Counted from the first letter of the stretch, positions 1 to 9,196 are shown. The stretch: 64,000 nucleotides of DNA from an uncultured Roseburia sp. (GCA_947246475.1 CAMXSH010000001.1:62001-126000); one strand, 5' to 3'. The notes: generated by a model from the letters alone, not told the origin. A program made the numbers and translations.

Positions 1-2
1 TG

Positions 3-752
3 GCAGGAATCAGGGACATCCTGATTATATCCACGCCGATGGATCTGCCTAATTTTGAGCGTCTTCTTGGAGATGGTTCCCGTCTGGGAATGAATCTGGA
101 ATACAAAGCACAGCCTAGTCCAGATGGGCTGGCGCAGGCATTTTTAATCGGTGAAGAGTTTATTGATGGGGATTCCTGTGCAATGGTACTAGGAGATAAT
201 ATTTTTTATGGAAGTGGGCTCGGCCAGCATCTGCGGAATGCGGCGGCGAGGCAGGAAGGGGCTACTGTATTCGGGTATTATGTGGATGATCCAGAGCGTT
301 TTGGCATTGTGGAGTTTGATAAAAACGGAAAGGCGATATCTATAGAAGAAAAGCCAAAAGTTCCAAAATCAAATTATTGTATAACTGGTTTATATTTTTA
401 CGACAACCGGGTTGTGGAGTTGGCAAAAAGAGTAAAACCCTCGGCGCGGGGGGAACTTGAGATCACAGATTTGAACCGTATGTACCTGGAAGAAGAAAAG
501 TTGAATGTGGTTACATTGGGACGTGGATTTGCCTGGCTGGATACTGGTACTATGGATGCCTTGGCGGATGCCAGTGATTTTGTCCGTGTCATTGAAAAAA
601 GACAGGGAATTATGCTTTCAGCAATAGAAGAAATTTCTTACAAAAATGGATGGATCGACAGAGATAGATTGATCGAGGAAGCCAATGCCTATGGAAATTC
701 CAGCTATGGGAAACATCTGATGCAGGTGGCAAATGGAAAGATCCTGCACTAG
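3..752 (+). CDS. rfbA: Glucose-1-phosphate thymidylyltransferase, 5' truncated by window edge
   Basis: Makes dTDP-glucose from glucose-1-phosphate and dTTP, the first step of dTDP-L-rhamnose synthesis for surface polysaccharide. The frame is open from position 3 and reads AGIRDILIISTP before the ATG at 39, matching the internal RfbA segment that follows the N-terminal nucleotide-binding loop. The ORF-track start at 39 is therefore internal, and roughly 40-50 residues lie upstream of the window. Visible family motifs are LGDNIFYG, FGYYVDDPERFGIVEF, EEKPKVPKSNYCITGLYFYD, ARGELEITDLN and FAWLDTGTMDAL. It fits the polysaccharide genes that follow on the other strand. Identification is firm; only the start is missing. 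Confidence 0.96.
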   Translation, partial: AGIRDILIISTPMDLPNFERLLGDGSRLGMNLEYKAQPSPDGLAQAFLIGEEFIDGDSCAMVLGDNIFYGSGLGQHLRNAAARQEGATVFGYYVDDPERFGIVEFDKNGKAISIEEKPKVPKSNYCITGLYFYDNRVVELAKRVKPSARGELEITDLNRMYLEEEKLNVVTLGRGFAWLDTGTMDALADASDFVRVIEKRQGIMLSAIEEISYKNGWIDRDRLIEEANAYGNSSYGKHLMQVANGKILH

Positions 753-803
753 AGCCGTGCTGTATTTCAGAAATATTTACCAGACCTAATTTACTTACAA
801 ATT

Positions 804-832
804 GTATAATCACCTGAATTCAGGCAAGAATA
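804..832 (+). promoter_or_regulatory. Possible sporulation (sigma-F/G-like) promoter
   Basis: GTATA at 804-808 and GGCAAGAATA at 823-832 resemble forespore sigma-factor elements, but the spacer is 14 bases, shorter than the usual 15-16. A perfect palindrome CCTGAATTCAGG (813-824) sits between and over the boxes. Placement about 30 bases before the M23-like gene suits a SpoIIQ-type function. This is a by-eye call. Confidence 0.3.
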
Positions 833-860
833 TAGATAAAACTTGAATTGAGGTGATAAA

Positions 861-1574
861 ATGTTTTATAAAGAAAAAGGATTTTATATATCGCTGATCT
901 GCGGGATCGTATGTCTGGTGGCATTTGGTGCGATTTGCATGAATGTTTTCTCGGATAGTGGAAAAGATCAGGGCAATTTATCAGTGGTGCAGGAAACGCC
1001 TATGCCGACGGCTCCGGCAGAGGCGGCAGTGACCCAGGAACCACAGACGGAGGAAACGACTACGGATAATGTAAAATCCGAAGTGAAAAAGAAAACTCCG
1101 GCGCCAACTCCGAAAGCAAAGACTACGATGAAAAAAGTGTCAGCTGAAGACCGGCTTCATTTTGACCAGGAAACGGGACTTTTGTGGCCAGTAGAGGGAG
1201 ATGTTTTGATCGAGTACAGCGCCGATAAAGTGGTATTTTTTCCAACCCTGTCACAGTTTAAGACCAATCCGGCATTGATCATTGGCAGCAAAGTGGGCGA
1301 AGATGTAAAGGCAAGTGCTGCTGGAATTGTGAAACGCATAGAGAAAAATGACGAGACAGGTACAACGGTGACGATGGCGATAGGCGACGATTTTAAAGTG
1401 ATCTACGGTCAGCTGAAAGATGTGACGGTATCAAAAGGAGACGAAGTGAGTGAGGGGCAGGTGATCGGTAAGATTGCCAAGCCTACGAAGTATTATTCCG
1501 TAGAAGGTGCAAATTTATACTATCAGGTGAAGCAAAAGGGAGAGACGATAAATCCACTGGTGCTTCTCCGTTAA
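861..1574 (+). CDS. Membrane-anchored M23/LytM-like protein, probably SpoIIQ-like and catalytically degenerate
   Basis: A 237-residue protein with a short basic N-terminus, one membrane helix (about residues 8-28), a Pro/Thr/Lys-rich spacer (45-95) and a C-terminal LytM/M23 fold (about 110-237). The fold is recognised from LWPVEGDVLIEYS, the VKASAAGIVKRI strand pair, the DEVSEGQVIGKI turn and LYYQVKQKGETINPLVLL. The usual zinc ligands are not seen: the HxxxD segment reads SKVGEDV and the HLHFE segment reads NLYYQV, so hydrolase activity is unlikely. SpoIIQ, which anchors the forespore-mother cell channel, has this size, topology and degenerate LytM domain. A weak forespore-like promoter precedes it. 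SpoIIQ identity is inference; the M23 fold is well supported. Confidence 0.75.
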   Translation: MFYKEKGFYISLICGIVCLVAFGAICMNVFSDSGKDQGNLSVVQETPMPTAPAEAAVTQEPQTEETTTDNVKSEVKKKTPAPTPKAKTTMKKVSAEDRLHFDQETGLLWPVEGDVLIEYSADKVVFFPTLSQFKTNPALIIGSKVGEDVKASAAGIVKRIEKNDETGTTVTMAIGDDFKVIYGQLKDVTVSKGDEVSEGQVIGKIAKPTKYYSVEGANLYYQVKQKGETINPLVLLR

Positions 1575-1583
1575 CAAATTTTA

Positions 1584-1611
1584 TAAAAAAAGAACGTCCA
1601 TGTGGACGTTC
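1584..1611 (-). terminator. Rho-independent terminator of the polysaccharide operon
   Basis: Perfect 20-base dyad GAACGTCCATGTGGACGTTC at 1592-1611. Read on the minus strand it is followed by a run of T (plus-strand A run at 1585-1591), so it ends transcription from the sugar transferase gene. Confidence 0.85.
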
Positions 1612-1616
1612 CATTG

Positions 1617-1645
1617 AAGGGGCGCGTTTCTCAGCCGCCCCTTTT
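1617..1645 (+). terminator. Hairpin terminator after the M23-like gene
   Basis: AAGGGGCG (1617-1624) pairs with CGCCCCTT (1636-1643), followed by TT. It overlaps the last codons of the convergent sugar transferase gene. The T tract is short, so efficiency is uncertain. Confidence 0.5.
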
Positions 1646-3052
1646 CTTATTGGAAATCTGCTGGAGAACCTGGTGGACGTCAGAATCATCCTTTTCTTTT
1701 AATGCAGTGGTCTGTTCATCATTGATACCCTGTGTAGATTCCCGTTTAAATATGATTTTCATTGTCATGAGAATAAGTTTTATATCGAGCCAGAGAGAAT
1801 AATGTTCAATATAAAATAGATCTAATTTCAGTTTATCGTAAGGAACTGTGTTATATTTTCCATAAATCTGGGCAAAGCCTGTAAGACCTGCTTTAACACG
1901 CATACGAAATTCAAACTCTGGCATTTCCCTGCAATAGTCTTCAATGATCTCCGGGCGCTCAGGCCTCGGTCCCACAAAAGACATATTACCCCTCAAAATA
2001 TTAAAAAGCTGAGGCAGCTCATCAATCCTGGTAGAGCGTATCAGTTTTCCTACTGGGGTGATGCGCGTGTCATGGGAGGAAGCTAATTTGGCAACACCAT
2101 CTTTTTCGGCATCTTCGATCATGGAACGGAATTTGATGATAGAAAAAATCCGACCCTCCCGGGTGCAGCGGGTCTGCCGGTAAAGTATGCTCCCTCCGTC
2201 GTAGAGCTTGATAGCAGCGGCAGTAATGAGCATGATCGGAGAAGAAAGCAGGATCATTGGTATCGAGAGAAAGATATCCAGTGCCCGCTTCATAAAGCGC
2301 TGATCAAAGCTCAGAGAATATCCTTTGGCAAGAAGAAAGGGGGTGTCAAAAATATGAATCCGGTCGCTGCCCATCATTATGATATCGGATATCTTGGGGA
2401 TGACATATGCCCGGATACCATTGCCATAACAAAATTTAAGTACATCATTTCTTTGATGGGAAGGAATATCTCCAATGATCACGGCTTCAAAATCTTTTAC
2501 TTTCCTGGCGATAGCCTCCATTCCCTCATTTACATTAATGGCGTCATGAATGGCATATTTATCACGCCGTTCTTCTACTTTATAAACAAGGTCCGTAGCA
2601 GGACGGTCTCCGTAGATAAGAAGAATTTTCCAGGATTTAAAAATGCGCCCATAAATCCGTCCTGCCAGAAATGTCCATAGAGTTGTAATCACAAAATCAC
2701 CCATGGTCATAAAGAGCATGGGGACTAAGTTGACAAAACGAAATGCCAGCAGGGAAATGATAATATACGTGATCAGATTTGAGATTAATATGGAAAGATA
2801 TTGGGATAAAATAACCTCAATGCGACGTAATTGACCTATTTTCATTGCGCCGTACATACGGGTAAAGAAAATGAGGAAAACGGCATATAGGATGATGACG
2901 ACATAGTTTCCTCTTCGGTAAAATCGAAAAGTGTACATGGTTTCCGCAAAATAGTGATACCAGAAATAAGAAAACAGTACCGTCATCAAAATGATATTCA
3001 GCAGGGATAAAAAGAACAGAATTGTCTTTTTATATGGATCAAAGTTTCTCAT
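1631..3052 (-). CDS. Polyprenyl glycosylphosphotransferase (bacterial sugar transferase family)
   Basis: Initiates exopolysaccharide or capsule repeat units by moving a sugar-phosphate from a nucleotide sugar to undecaprenyl phosphate at the membrane. The 473 residues hold four or five N-terminal membrane helices (1-140), a Rossmann-like middle domain (about 150-255) and the catalytic sugar-transferase domain (275-465). That domain shows KRALDIFLSIPMILLSSP, ILYRQTRCTREGRIFSIIKFRSM, TRIDELPQLFNILRGNMSFVGPRPERPE and GLTGFAQIYG. This is the full WcaJ/CpsE-like layout. It lies 30 bases downstream of the O-antigen ligase gene on the same strand and ends at a strong terminator. The exact sugar cannot be told from sequence. 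Confidence 0.93.
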   Translation of the reverse strand: MRNFDPYKKTILFFLSLLNIILMTVLFSYFWYHYFAETMYTFRFYRRGNYVVIILYAVFLIFFTRMYGAMKIGQLRRIEVILSQYLSILISNLITYIIISLLAFRFVNLVPMLFMTMGDFVITTLWTFLAGRIYGRIFKSWKILLIYGDRPATDLVYKVEERRDKYAIHDAINVNEGMEAIARKVKDFEAVIIGDIPSHQRNDVLKFCYGNGIRAYVIPKISDIIMMGSDRIHIFDTPFLLAKGYSLSFDQRFMKRALDIFLSIPMILLSSPIMLITAAAIKLYDGGSILYRQTRCTREGRIFSIIKFRSMIEDAEKDGVAKLASSHDTRITPVGKLIRSTRIDELPQLFNILRGNMSFVGPRPERPEIIEDYCREMPEFEFRMRVKAGLTGFAQIYGKYNTVPYDKLKLDLFYIEHYSLWLDIKLILMTMKIIFKRESTQGINDEQTTALKEKDDSDVHQVLQQISNKKRGG

Positions 3053-3082
3053 GGTACACCTCTGTTTTCATGTTAGTATTTA

Positions 3083-4990
3083 TTATTGCCGGTCGCCTGA
3101 CCGGATGATGCGGTTTACCGCATATCCGGTGCCCAGTAAGGTCCAATAGATCACCTGTGTACCGATGATCGTATCATTGGTAATACCCGATACGGCGAAG
3201 GAGAAGATCCCCACCAGGAGTCCAAGTCCAATCATATCGATGCTGCGGTATTGTCTCCTGCGCCAGAAGATACGGATTCCGCTTATTATATAGAGAACCC
3301 ATAGCCCAGCGTATGCCAGCGCAGACAGTCCGCCTGTTTGTATATAGATCTGAAGAAAGGCATTATGAGGCTTATCTACAAGAGTAGTAGTGTCGCCCAC
3401 ACGCTTAGATCCGACAAAGTCGTCGTTTGGAAAGGCAATAATAAAAGCATTTGGCCCGATTCCCTTAAACCAATAGTCCTTCATCAGAGGGATGGTCCGG
3501 GACCAGATAAATCCACGACGGTTTGCGATATTCTGATAATCTTCAAAACCAAAGCTCTCCACTTCATGAAGTCGGGTAAATTTACCAAAGGGAGTATAGT
3601 ATCTCCATTTGCCATCTTTAAAAACAAAAGTCCAGGAGATGCTGTTGGGAGCATCGATTAGTTTAAATCCAGAATAAACCTGGTTTTCAATACTAAAATT
3701 ATTAATATTCAGTGTAAGCATAGAAAAACGTTTGTCGGAAAAAGTATATTTACCCTGTTCAGCTGTCTGCTGAATATTGATCGGTTTCTTAGAGTCGTCA
3801 TAGGCGGTAATGGTAAACTGACCATTTGCATCTACCTTTGGAGCCAGAGTAAAATGTGTGTCATTCCGCAGTGTAATATCCAGTTCATCCGCTTTATTAT
3901 TGACGATAGAAGCGACATTTCTTGTATCGTTTCCTCCTTCAAGCAGTTTGCTGATGGTATTCTGGACGTAACTGCTCTGGAAAGAGAAGATTCCTGCGGT
4001 GACCAGAACAGCTGCAGCACACAGACCGATGATAAGCCCTTTTTTACTTTTTTTATGGGACTGACTGTTGGAATCGGATGGATCTTCTATTTCCGGGCGT
4101 CTTCCCCAGAATACACCAGAAAGGATCAGGAACAGTGCCAGTAATACGCCCGCTGCAACGGAAATGATACCAGCAGAGGAAGAAGAGCCAACCAGTGTTC
4201 TGACCAATCCAATGACTATCAATGCACCTGCTATTTTGGCTAAAATAGCTTTGTTCCTGTCTTCTGATGCCCGAAGAAAGATAAACGCTGCGGAAACAGG
4301 TAGGATCAGTGCTATATAAGGACCGACGTAGTTAGGATTGTTAAAAGAAAGGATAACGTTGGATACTCCCTCTTTAAAGTCGATGCCCTCTACGTCACTT
4401 TGGCTTGTGATGATATTCTGCACCCATTTCCAGCTGAGAGGATTGTGTCCCAGTGTCTGCAGGACACCCATCAGCGCCAGAATACCGGTGGTAATCATAA
4501 GAAATTTAATGGTGAGCAAGCCCCGTTTTTCAGAGTTGATGAAAAGATATGCGTACATGAACAGCATTCCATAACCCAGAAGAACCCACATCGTCTGCCA
4601 CTGTCCATATCCCCCTCCGTGAAAAGCGAGATTTGTGTACTGGCTGAAAAGGGAAGAGATTATGACCATGATCAGGTATACTGCCAATAGTATAACAACT
4701 TTCAGATCTACATTTTCAAAAAGCCGTTTCTTTTTCTGCATTTTGCCGTATTCGCTAAAGCCAATGACAGCAGCGGATATGGCACCCATGATGATGACCA
4801 GGATGCCTTTGGCATATTCAAAAGAATCAATTTGATTGAGTTCTGTGTTGTTAAACCATGGAAATTTGCTGAATTCCGTCTGATAATCCTTGGTTAGTAT
4901 GACCAGAGGAATCAGACATAGCGCGATCAGAACGGGAAACAGCGCCTGTATATCTTTTTTTGTTGTATCTTCTTTTTGTACTGTTTTCAT
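3083..4990 (-). CDS. O-antigen ligase / Wzy-family membrane protein
   Basis: A 635-residue polytopic protein with about ten to twelve membrane helices. The typical Wzy_C region near residues 500-545 shows RRGFIWSRTIPLMKDYWFKGIGPNAFI followed by PHNAFLQIYIQTGGLSALAY, where family members carry the essential Arg and the H of HN. It would polymerise or ligate lipid-linked glycan outside the membrane. Unusually, a soluble beta-rich segment of about 140 residues (roughly 345-485) is inserted before the signature loop. It is first in a two-gene operon with the sugar transferase. Ligase and polymerase members cannot be separated by sequence alone. Confidence 0.88.
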   Translation of the reverse strand: MKTVQKEDTTKKDIQALFPVLIALCLIPLVILTKDYQTEFSKFPWFNNTELNQIDSFEYAKGILVIIMGAISAAVIGFSEYGKMQKKKRLFENVDLKVVILLAVYLIMVIISSLFSQYTNLAFHGGGYGQWQTMWVLLGYGMLFMYAYLFINSEKRGLLTIKFLMITTGILALMGVLQTLGHNPLSWKWVQNIITSQSDVEGIDFKEGVSNVILSFNNPNYVGPYIALILPVSAAFIFLRASEDRNKAILAKIAGALIVIGLVRTLVGSSSSAGIISVAAGVLLALFLILSGVFWGRRPEIEDPSDSNSQSHKKSKKGLIIGLCAAAVLVTAGIFSFQSSYVQNTISKLLEGGNDTRNVASIVNNKADELDITLRNDTHFTLAPKVDANGQFTITAYDDSKKPINIQQTAEQGKYTFSDKRFSMLTLNINNFSIENQVYSGFKLIDAPNSISWTFVFKDGKWRYYTPFGKFTRLHEVESFGFEDYQNIANRRGFIWSRTIPLMKDYWFKGIGPNAFIIAFPNDDFVGSKRVGDTTTLVDKPHNAFLQIYIQTGGLSALAYAGLWVLYIISGIRIFWRRRQYRSIDMIGLGLLVGIFSFAVSGITNDTIIGTQVIYWTLLGTGYAVNRIIRSGDRQ

Positions 4991-5084
4991 ACTTTAATTG
5001 CCCCTTTTTGATTTTGTATACAAAGATATCATACTATATTTGTCTTTGTTTATCTACTATTTTTTAAAAAAATAACCAATAAAG

Positions 5085-5128
5085 AAAAATGCTTAAAATC
5101 ATTTAAAAATGATTTTAAGCATTTTTTT
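5085..5128. terminator. Bidirectional Rho-independent terminator
   Basis: AATGCTTAAAATCATT and its complement AATGATTTTAAGCATT flank a short loop, with an A run before and a T run after. It can end the xylanase transcript on the minus strand; the wzy-like gene starts beyond it on the same strand. Confidence 0.85.
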
Positions 5129-5164
5129 ATTAGATAAAACCTCGTATGTTGTATATGCTGTGAT

Positions 5165-6868
5165 TTAAGAATGCCATATTGCAGCCGCATCCATAAAGGA
5201 ATAGTAGGAGGCTTTTGGGTCATTGATAGACTTTCCGAAAAGAAGAGGCTTTGTATCTGCTTTCCAGGAACATTTATCATAAAGTCCCCAGATCGTCACG
5301 CCAGCGATTCCTTTTTGATTTTTGGTGTGGTCCAGATTTTTTTGCTTGGAGACGATCATTTCCATCAAGCTCTTTATATAGTCTGCCTGGTCTTCGTCGG
5401 TCTGTCCCAGATCCATATATGCCCAGTTATCCCATCCATGGGAATCCTGGGTGCCGGTTTTACCGTAGTTGGTGGAGACATCCAGCTCGGAGATGCTGAC
5501 CTCAAGTCCTGTATTCAGAAACTTATCCAGAGTTTCGCCATAGCCCTCTATGGTTGGATAATCCACACAAAGATGGCTCTGCATACCGATACCTCCACAG
5601 ATGTTGACCGTTTTTCCGTTTTTATCTGTAGCATCCTGGTTGATAAAGTTTACGAGAGAAACGATATCATCGGCGCAATCGTAGGTATTGTAGTCGTTGT
5701 AATATAGAACAACTTTATCCTGCACACCATAGCTCTCCAGTTCATCATAGGCAATCTCGAATGCTTTCTTCAGATAGGATGGCTCCAGTCCCATATCGCC
5801 ATATACGTCATGCCAGGTAATATTCGTGGCGTCGTGGGTGCGGTGTATATATTCATTGACCATATCCCATGCATAGACCAGTGTTCCAGCAGACCCGGTT
5901 AATTCTTTTTCTTTATCCATAACATGGCGCATAACATTTCTCACGAAGAACTCCAGTCTCGCATCCATGACTTCAGGTGTCACTTTCTGGTTACCAGAAT
6001 AATTTTTAACAAAGAATTCTACAGGTGTCTGCTGATGCCATACGAAAGTGTGGCCACGCATCTGAAGTCCCTCTTTTTTCAGCGTCTCCAGTGTACTGTC
6101 AACGGTATCGAGGTTTAAGACAGGTACCATTGATTCAGGATAGTTCTCAGGGATATAATAGCCCATTTTTTTTGCCTCATTGAGGGTGAGCGTTTGAACT
6201 CCTATACCCCAGGCACTGAGTATCGCATCTGGCTTCATCTCATTTTCCAGTGTGATGCTGTTGAAATTCTCATTAATAAAATCCAGTGTGCCGCGGGTTC
6301 TCAGCTGATCTTTCTTCTCATCATATCCATAGTAGTTCGCACAGGTACCCATGTATTTGAAAATGCCATCATAAGCTTCCAGAATATTTGATGGTTCCTG
6401 CCACGGCTTATTACTGCCTGCTGGAGGCTGGGATACGGAAGGTGTTCCAGCTGGAGGAAGTGATGTTGCAGCAGCGGTATGTTTCGGAGTGGTGGCAGGT
6501 TTCTTGACTTTTTTAACTGTAACGTTAACAACAGCTGAAACCGGTTTTTTCTTTGATTTCAGATAGATCTTTGCTGTTACTTTTGTAGTGCCGGTCTTTT
6601 TTCCTTTGATACTGGCGGCGAGCTTTCCGCTCTTTTTGACAGTAACAATCTTTTTATTTTTTGCCTTCCAGGTGATCTTCTTCAATTGCTTTTTCTTAAC
6701 GTTCTTAACTTGAACTTTTTTTGATTTGCCAAGGTTCAGAGATATCTTTTTGACACTCAGCTTTGGCTTCGCAGCGGCTTCTGTCTGAGAAGCCTGAGTA
6801 CAGGGTAACACTGCCGAGAGTAAAAGTGTGCCTGCCATCAGCAATGCAATGTGTTGTTTTCGTTTCAT
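5165..6868 (-). CDS. Secreted GH10 endo-beta-1,4-xylanase with lysine-rich Ig-like N-terminal module
   Basis: Cleaves internal beta-1,4 bonds of xylan outside the cell. Signal peptide about 1-32 (hydrophobic core ALLMAGTLLLSAVLP, ends near TEAAA). A Lys-rich BIG2-like domain spans about 34-120 (KISLNLGKSKKVQVKN, then GTTKVTAKI), followed by a Pro/Thr linker (121-155) and a GH10 barrel (165-565). The acid/base Glu is in WDMVNEY (about 338) and the nucleophile Glu in ISELDVS (about 460). LENEMKPD, MRGHTFVWHQQTP and GVTIWG are GH10 hallmarks. AAGGAGG precedes the ATG. It lies 29 bases after a paralogous xylanase on the same strand, so the two are probably co-transcribed and end at the 5.1 kb terminator. 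Confidence 0.96.
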   Translation of the reverse strand: MKRKQHIALLMAGTLLLSAVLPCTQASQTEAAAKPKLSVKKISLNLGKSKKVQVKNVKKKQLKKITWKAKNKKIVTVKKSGKLAASIKGKKTGTTKVTAKIYLKSKKKPVSAVVNVTVKKVKKPATTPKHTAAATSLPPAGTPSVSQPPAGSNKPWQEPSNILEAYDGIFKYMGTCANYYGYDEKKDQLRTRGTLDFINENFNSITLENEMKPDAILSAWGIGVQTLTLNEAKKMGYYIPENYPESMVPVLNLDTVDSTLETLKKEGLQMRGHTFVWHQQTPVEFFVKNYSGNQKVTPEVMDARLEFFVRNVMRHVMDKEKELTGSAGTLVYAWDMVNEYIHRTHDATNITWHDVYGDMGLEPSYLKKAFEIAYDELESYGVQDKVVLYYNDYNTYDCADDIVSLVNFINQDATDKNGKTVNICGGIGMQSHLCVDYPTIEGYGETLDKFLNTGLEVSISELDVSTNYGKTGTQDSHGWDNWAYMDLGQTDEDQADYIKSLMEMIVSKQKNLDHTKNQKGIAGVTIWGLYDKCSWKADTKPLLFGKSINDPKASYYSFMDAAAIWHS

Positions 6869-6897
6869 GATAACCTCCTTAAGTTATATTGATATAG

Positions 6898-8544
6898 TTA
6901 TGATTGATACCATACTTCCGCTGCATTTAAAAACTCATCAAAGGATGGTTTTGGATCGTTGATGGAAGTATCAAACAGTGTAGGACGGCTGTTTCCTTTC
7001 TGCTGGAAACCACCTCTCCAGGAAACACTGTCGCAGAGCCCCCAGATGGTGAGACTGGTGATTCCCTTTGGATTGACTGTTTTGTCCAGGTGTTTCTGGG
7101 TATCTATGACCATTTCCATAAAGTCCCGGACATAAGCTGCCTGGTCTTCGTCAGTTTGTCCTTCATCTTTATAATCATATGCTGACTTGTGATCCCAGTT
7201 GATGGTTACGTCCAGCTCAGTGATCTGGATCTCCAGACCGGTCTCCAGGAACATATCCAATGCCTTTTTGTAGACATCGAGGGTTGGGCGGTCTACGTCT
7301 AAGTGGGTCTGCATTCCGATACCGCTGCAGATATAGGTTTCTTCATCCTCGTTGATATAATCCACGAGTTTCACAAGCTGATCTGCATTGAAATAGGTGT
7401 CATAGTCATTGTAGAACAAAGTCACCTTATCCTGTGCCTCATAATTTACCAGCTGCTCATAGGCAAGTTTATATGCTTTCTTTACATAGGTAGGTTTCAG
7501 ATTCTGTTCACCGTATACCGAAGTCCAGGTGGTGATATTGCCGGCATAGCCGTGGTGAAGATATTCGTTTACCACATCCCAGGCGTAAACAATGCTTCCA
7601 GCCTCTCCGGTCAGTTCTATTTCTTTTTCCATGACATGGGACATAACGGTGGAAATGTAAAATTCCAGTCTCGCGTCCATTACCTCTTTGGTGACAACAC
7701 TCGATCCATCTTTGTAATCCTTAACAAAGAACCACTGTGGAGTCTGGCTGTGCCAGAGCAGGGTGTGGCCCCGCATCTTTAGACCATTGTCGTATGCGGT
7801 TTCAAGGGATTTGTCCAACTGTGAAAAATTGAGCTGGGGTACATAGGTTTCTGTATATGTATCTGGAAGGATGTATCCTTTTTCCTTTGCCTGCTTTTTG
7901 GAAATGGGAGTAGCCCAAAAGCCCAGCAGGGAATTGGGTTTCATCTCATTTTCAAGGGTAAAGCTGTTATAATGTTTTTTTACATGGCTCATTGTTTGGG
8001 CATCCTGAAGCTGCCAGCTGTTAAGGCAGTTTCCAAGGTATGGGAAAATGTCGCTGTATTTCCCTAAAATGCTATTAGGATCCGGTGTTGGAACCGGCGT
8101 CGGTGTCTCTGTAAGCGGTGGAGTAATAACTGGTGCTGGGACTGGAGTTGCAGGGGGTGTATTCGTCGGAACGGGTGTTTTTTTCGATGAATCGATATTC
8201 TTTGACTGCTGGACCGTCACTTTACATTTTAAGGTAGTAGTTTTTTTGCCTTTTTTAACCCGGCAGGTGATCACAGCGTTTCCGCGTTTTACCCCAGTAA
8301 TTTTACAGCCATATTTTCCGCTGGCTTTTACCCTGGCGGTCTTTTTTTTGCTGCTCTTCCAGCTGACCTTTGCCTTAGAAGCGTTTTTAACTTTTAAAGT
8401 TACTGTTTTACCGGTTTTTACGCTAAGCCTGCTTTTTGAAAGTTTTGGTTTTTTGGCTGCACCCTCTGCCCCGGCGGGAACCATAAGTGTGATGCACAGC
8501 GCTGCTGTAAGTACCCCGGCTGCTGTTTTTTTGAATCCTGTCAT
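6898..8544 (-). CDS. Secreted GH10 endo-beta-1,4-xylanase, second copy
   Basis: A 548-residue paralogue of the neighbouring xylanase. Signal peptide about 1-28 (VLTAALCITLMVPAGAEGA), Lys-rich Ig-like module about 30-112 (RLSVKTGKTVTLKVKN, GNAVITCRVKKGKK), a PTP-repeat linker (115-158) and a GH10 domain (160-548). Acid/base Glu in WDVVNEY (about 326), nucleophile Glu in ITELDVT (about 442); MRGHTLLWHSQTP and LTIWGL are also present. The two catalytic domains are clearly diverged, so this is not a recent duplication. The gene starts 34 bases after the cytidylate-kinase-like gene, suggesting a three-gene transcript. Confidence 0.96.
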   Translation of the reverse strand: MTGFKKTAAGVLTAALCITLMVPAGAEGAAKKPKLSKSRLSVKTGKTVTLKVKNASKAKVSWKSSKKKTARVKASGKYGCKITGVKRGNAVITCRVKKGKKTTTLKCKVTVQQSKNIDSSKKTPVPTNTPPATPVPAPVITPPLTETPTPVPTPDPNSILGKYSDIFPYLGNCLNSWQLQDAQTMSHVKKHYNSFTLENEMKPNSLLGFWATPISKKQAKEKGYILPDTYTETYVPQLNFSQLDKSLETAYDNGLKMRGHTLLWHSQTPQWFFVKDYKDGSSVVTKEVMDARLEFYISTVMSHVMEKEIELTGEAGSIVYAWDVVNEYLHHGYAGNITTWTSVYGEQNLKPTYVKKAYKLAYEQLVNYEAQDKVTLFYNDYDTYFNADQLVKLVDYINEDEETYICSGIGMQTHLDVDRPTLDVYKKALDMFLETGLEIQITELDVTINWDHKSAYDYKDEGQTDEDQAAYVRDFMEMVIDTQKHLDKTVNPKGITSLTIWGLCDSVSWRGGFQQKGNSRPTLFDTSINDPKPSFDEFLNAAEVWYQS

Positions 8545-8578
8545 TTTCCTTCTCCTTTAATTTTTTATTGAAATATGA

Positions 8579-9196
8579 TCAATCTGCTACAGATTGTACG
8601 TAGTTTTTGATACATTCAACTGTTTTGTCGATGCCGATGCGGTCACTGCGAAGTGCCAGGTCATAATTAAAAAGATTATCCCATCGCTCCCCAGCGTGAT
8701 AGCGGTAATAATTTCCCCGGCTTTTGTCTTTTTTGGATACAGTCTCGGCAGCATTTTCCGGCGAGAGCTGATCGATTTCAACGGAGCGCTGGATACGAAA
8801 ATCAAGGTTGGCACTTATGAATACATTTACTATATCATCTAAATCTTTCAAAATGTAGTCAGCGCACCTTCCAACGATCACACATGCACCTTCTTCTGCC
8901 ACTTTCCGGATCACGTTGGATTGTGCCAGGAATATCCTGTCATCTAAAGAAAGTCCGGCAAATCCGGTATCCTGACTGGTGAATACGTTCATCCCCATGG
9001 CAATGGAGTAAAGAAGACTGTTTGTCGCCTTATCTTCTACGGATTCAAAAGCGGCCTCTGAAAAACCAGTTTCTTTGGCGGCCCTGGAAATGATCTCGTT
9101 GTCGTAAAATGGAATCCCCAGCTGTTCAGCAAGTTTTTTTCCAATTTCACGTCCTCCGCTTCCATATTGTCTGCTGATCGTGATTACTGTTTTCAT
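8579..9196 (-). CDS. Cytidylate-kinase-like family protein
   Basis: A 205-residue P-loop protein of the cytidylate-kinase-like group common in Clostridia. The N-terminus ITISRQYGSGGREIGKKLAEQLGIPFYD carries the phosphate loop GSGGREIGKK. Further conserved parts are RAAKETGFSE, VIVGRCADYIL and DKSRGNYYRYH. It probably phosphorylates a small molecule or nucleotide in the cytosol; the true substrate of this subgroup is not established. It is the first gene of an apparent run with the two xylanases, an odd pairing that may only reflect shared readthrough. Confidence 0.88.
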   Translation of the reverse strand: MKTVITISRQYGSGGREIGKKLAEQLGIPFYDNEIISRAAKETGFSEAAFESVEDKATNSLLYSIAMGMNVFTSQDTGFAGLSLDDRIFLAQSNVIRKVAEEGACVIVGRCADYILKDLDDIVNVFISANLDFRIQRSVEIDQLSPENAAETVSKKDKSRGNYYRYHAGERWDNLFNYDLALRSDRIGIDKTVECIKNYVQSVAD

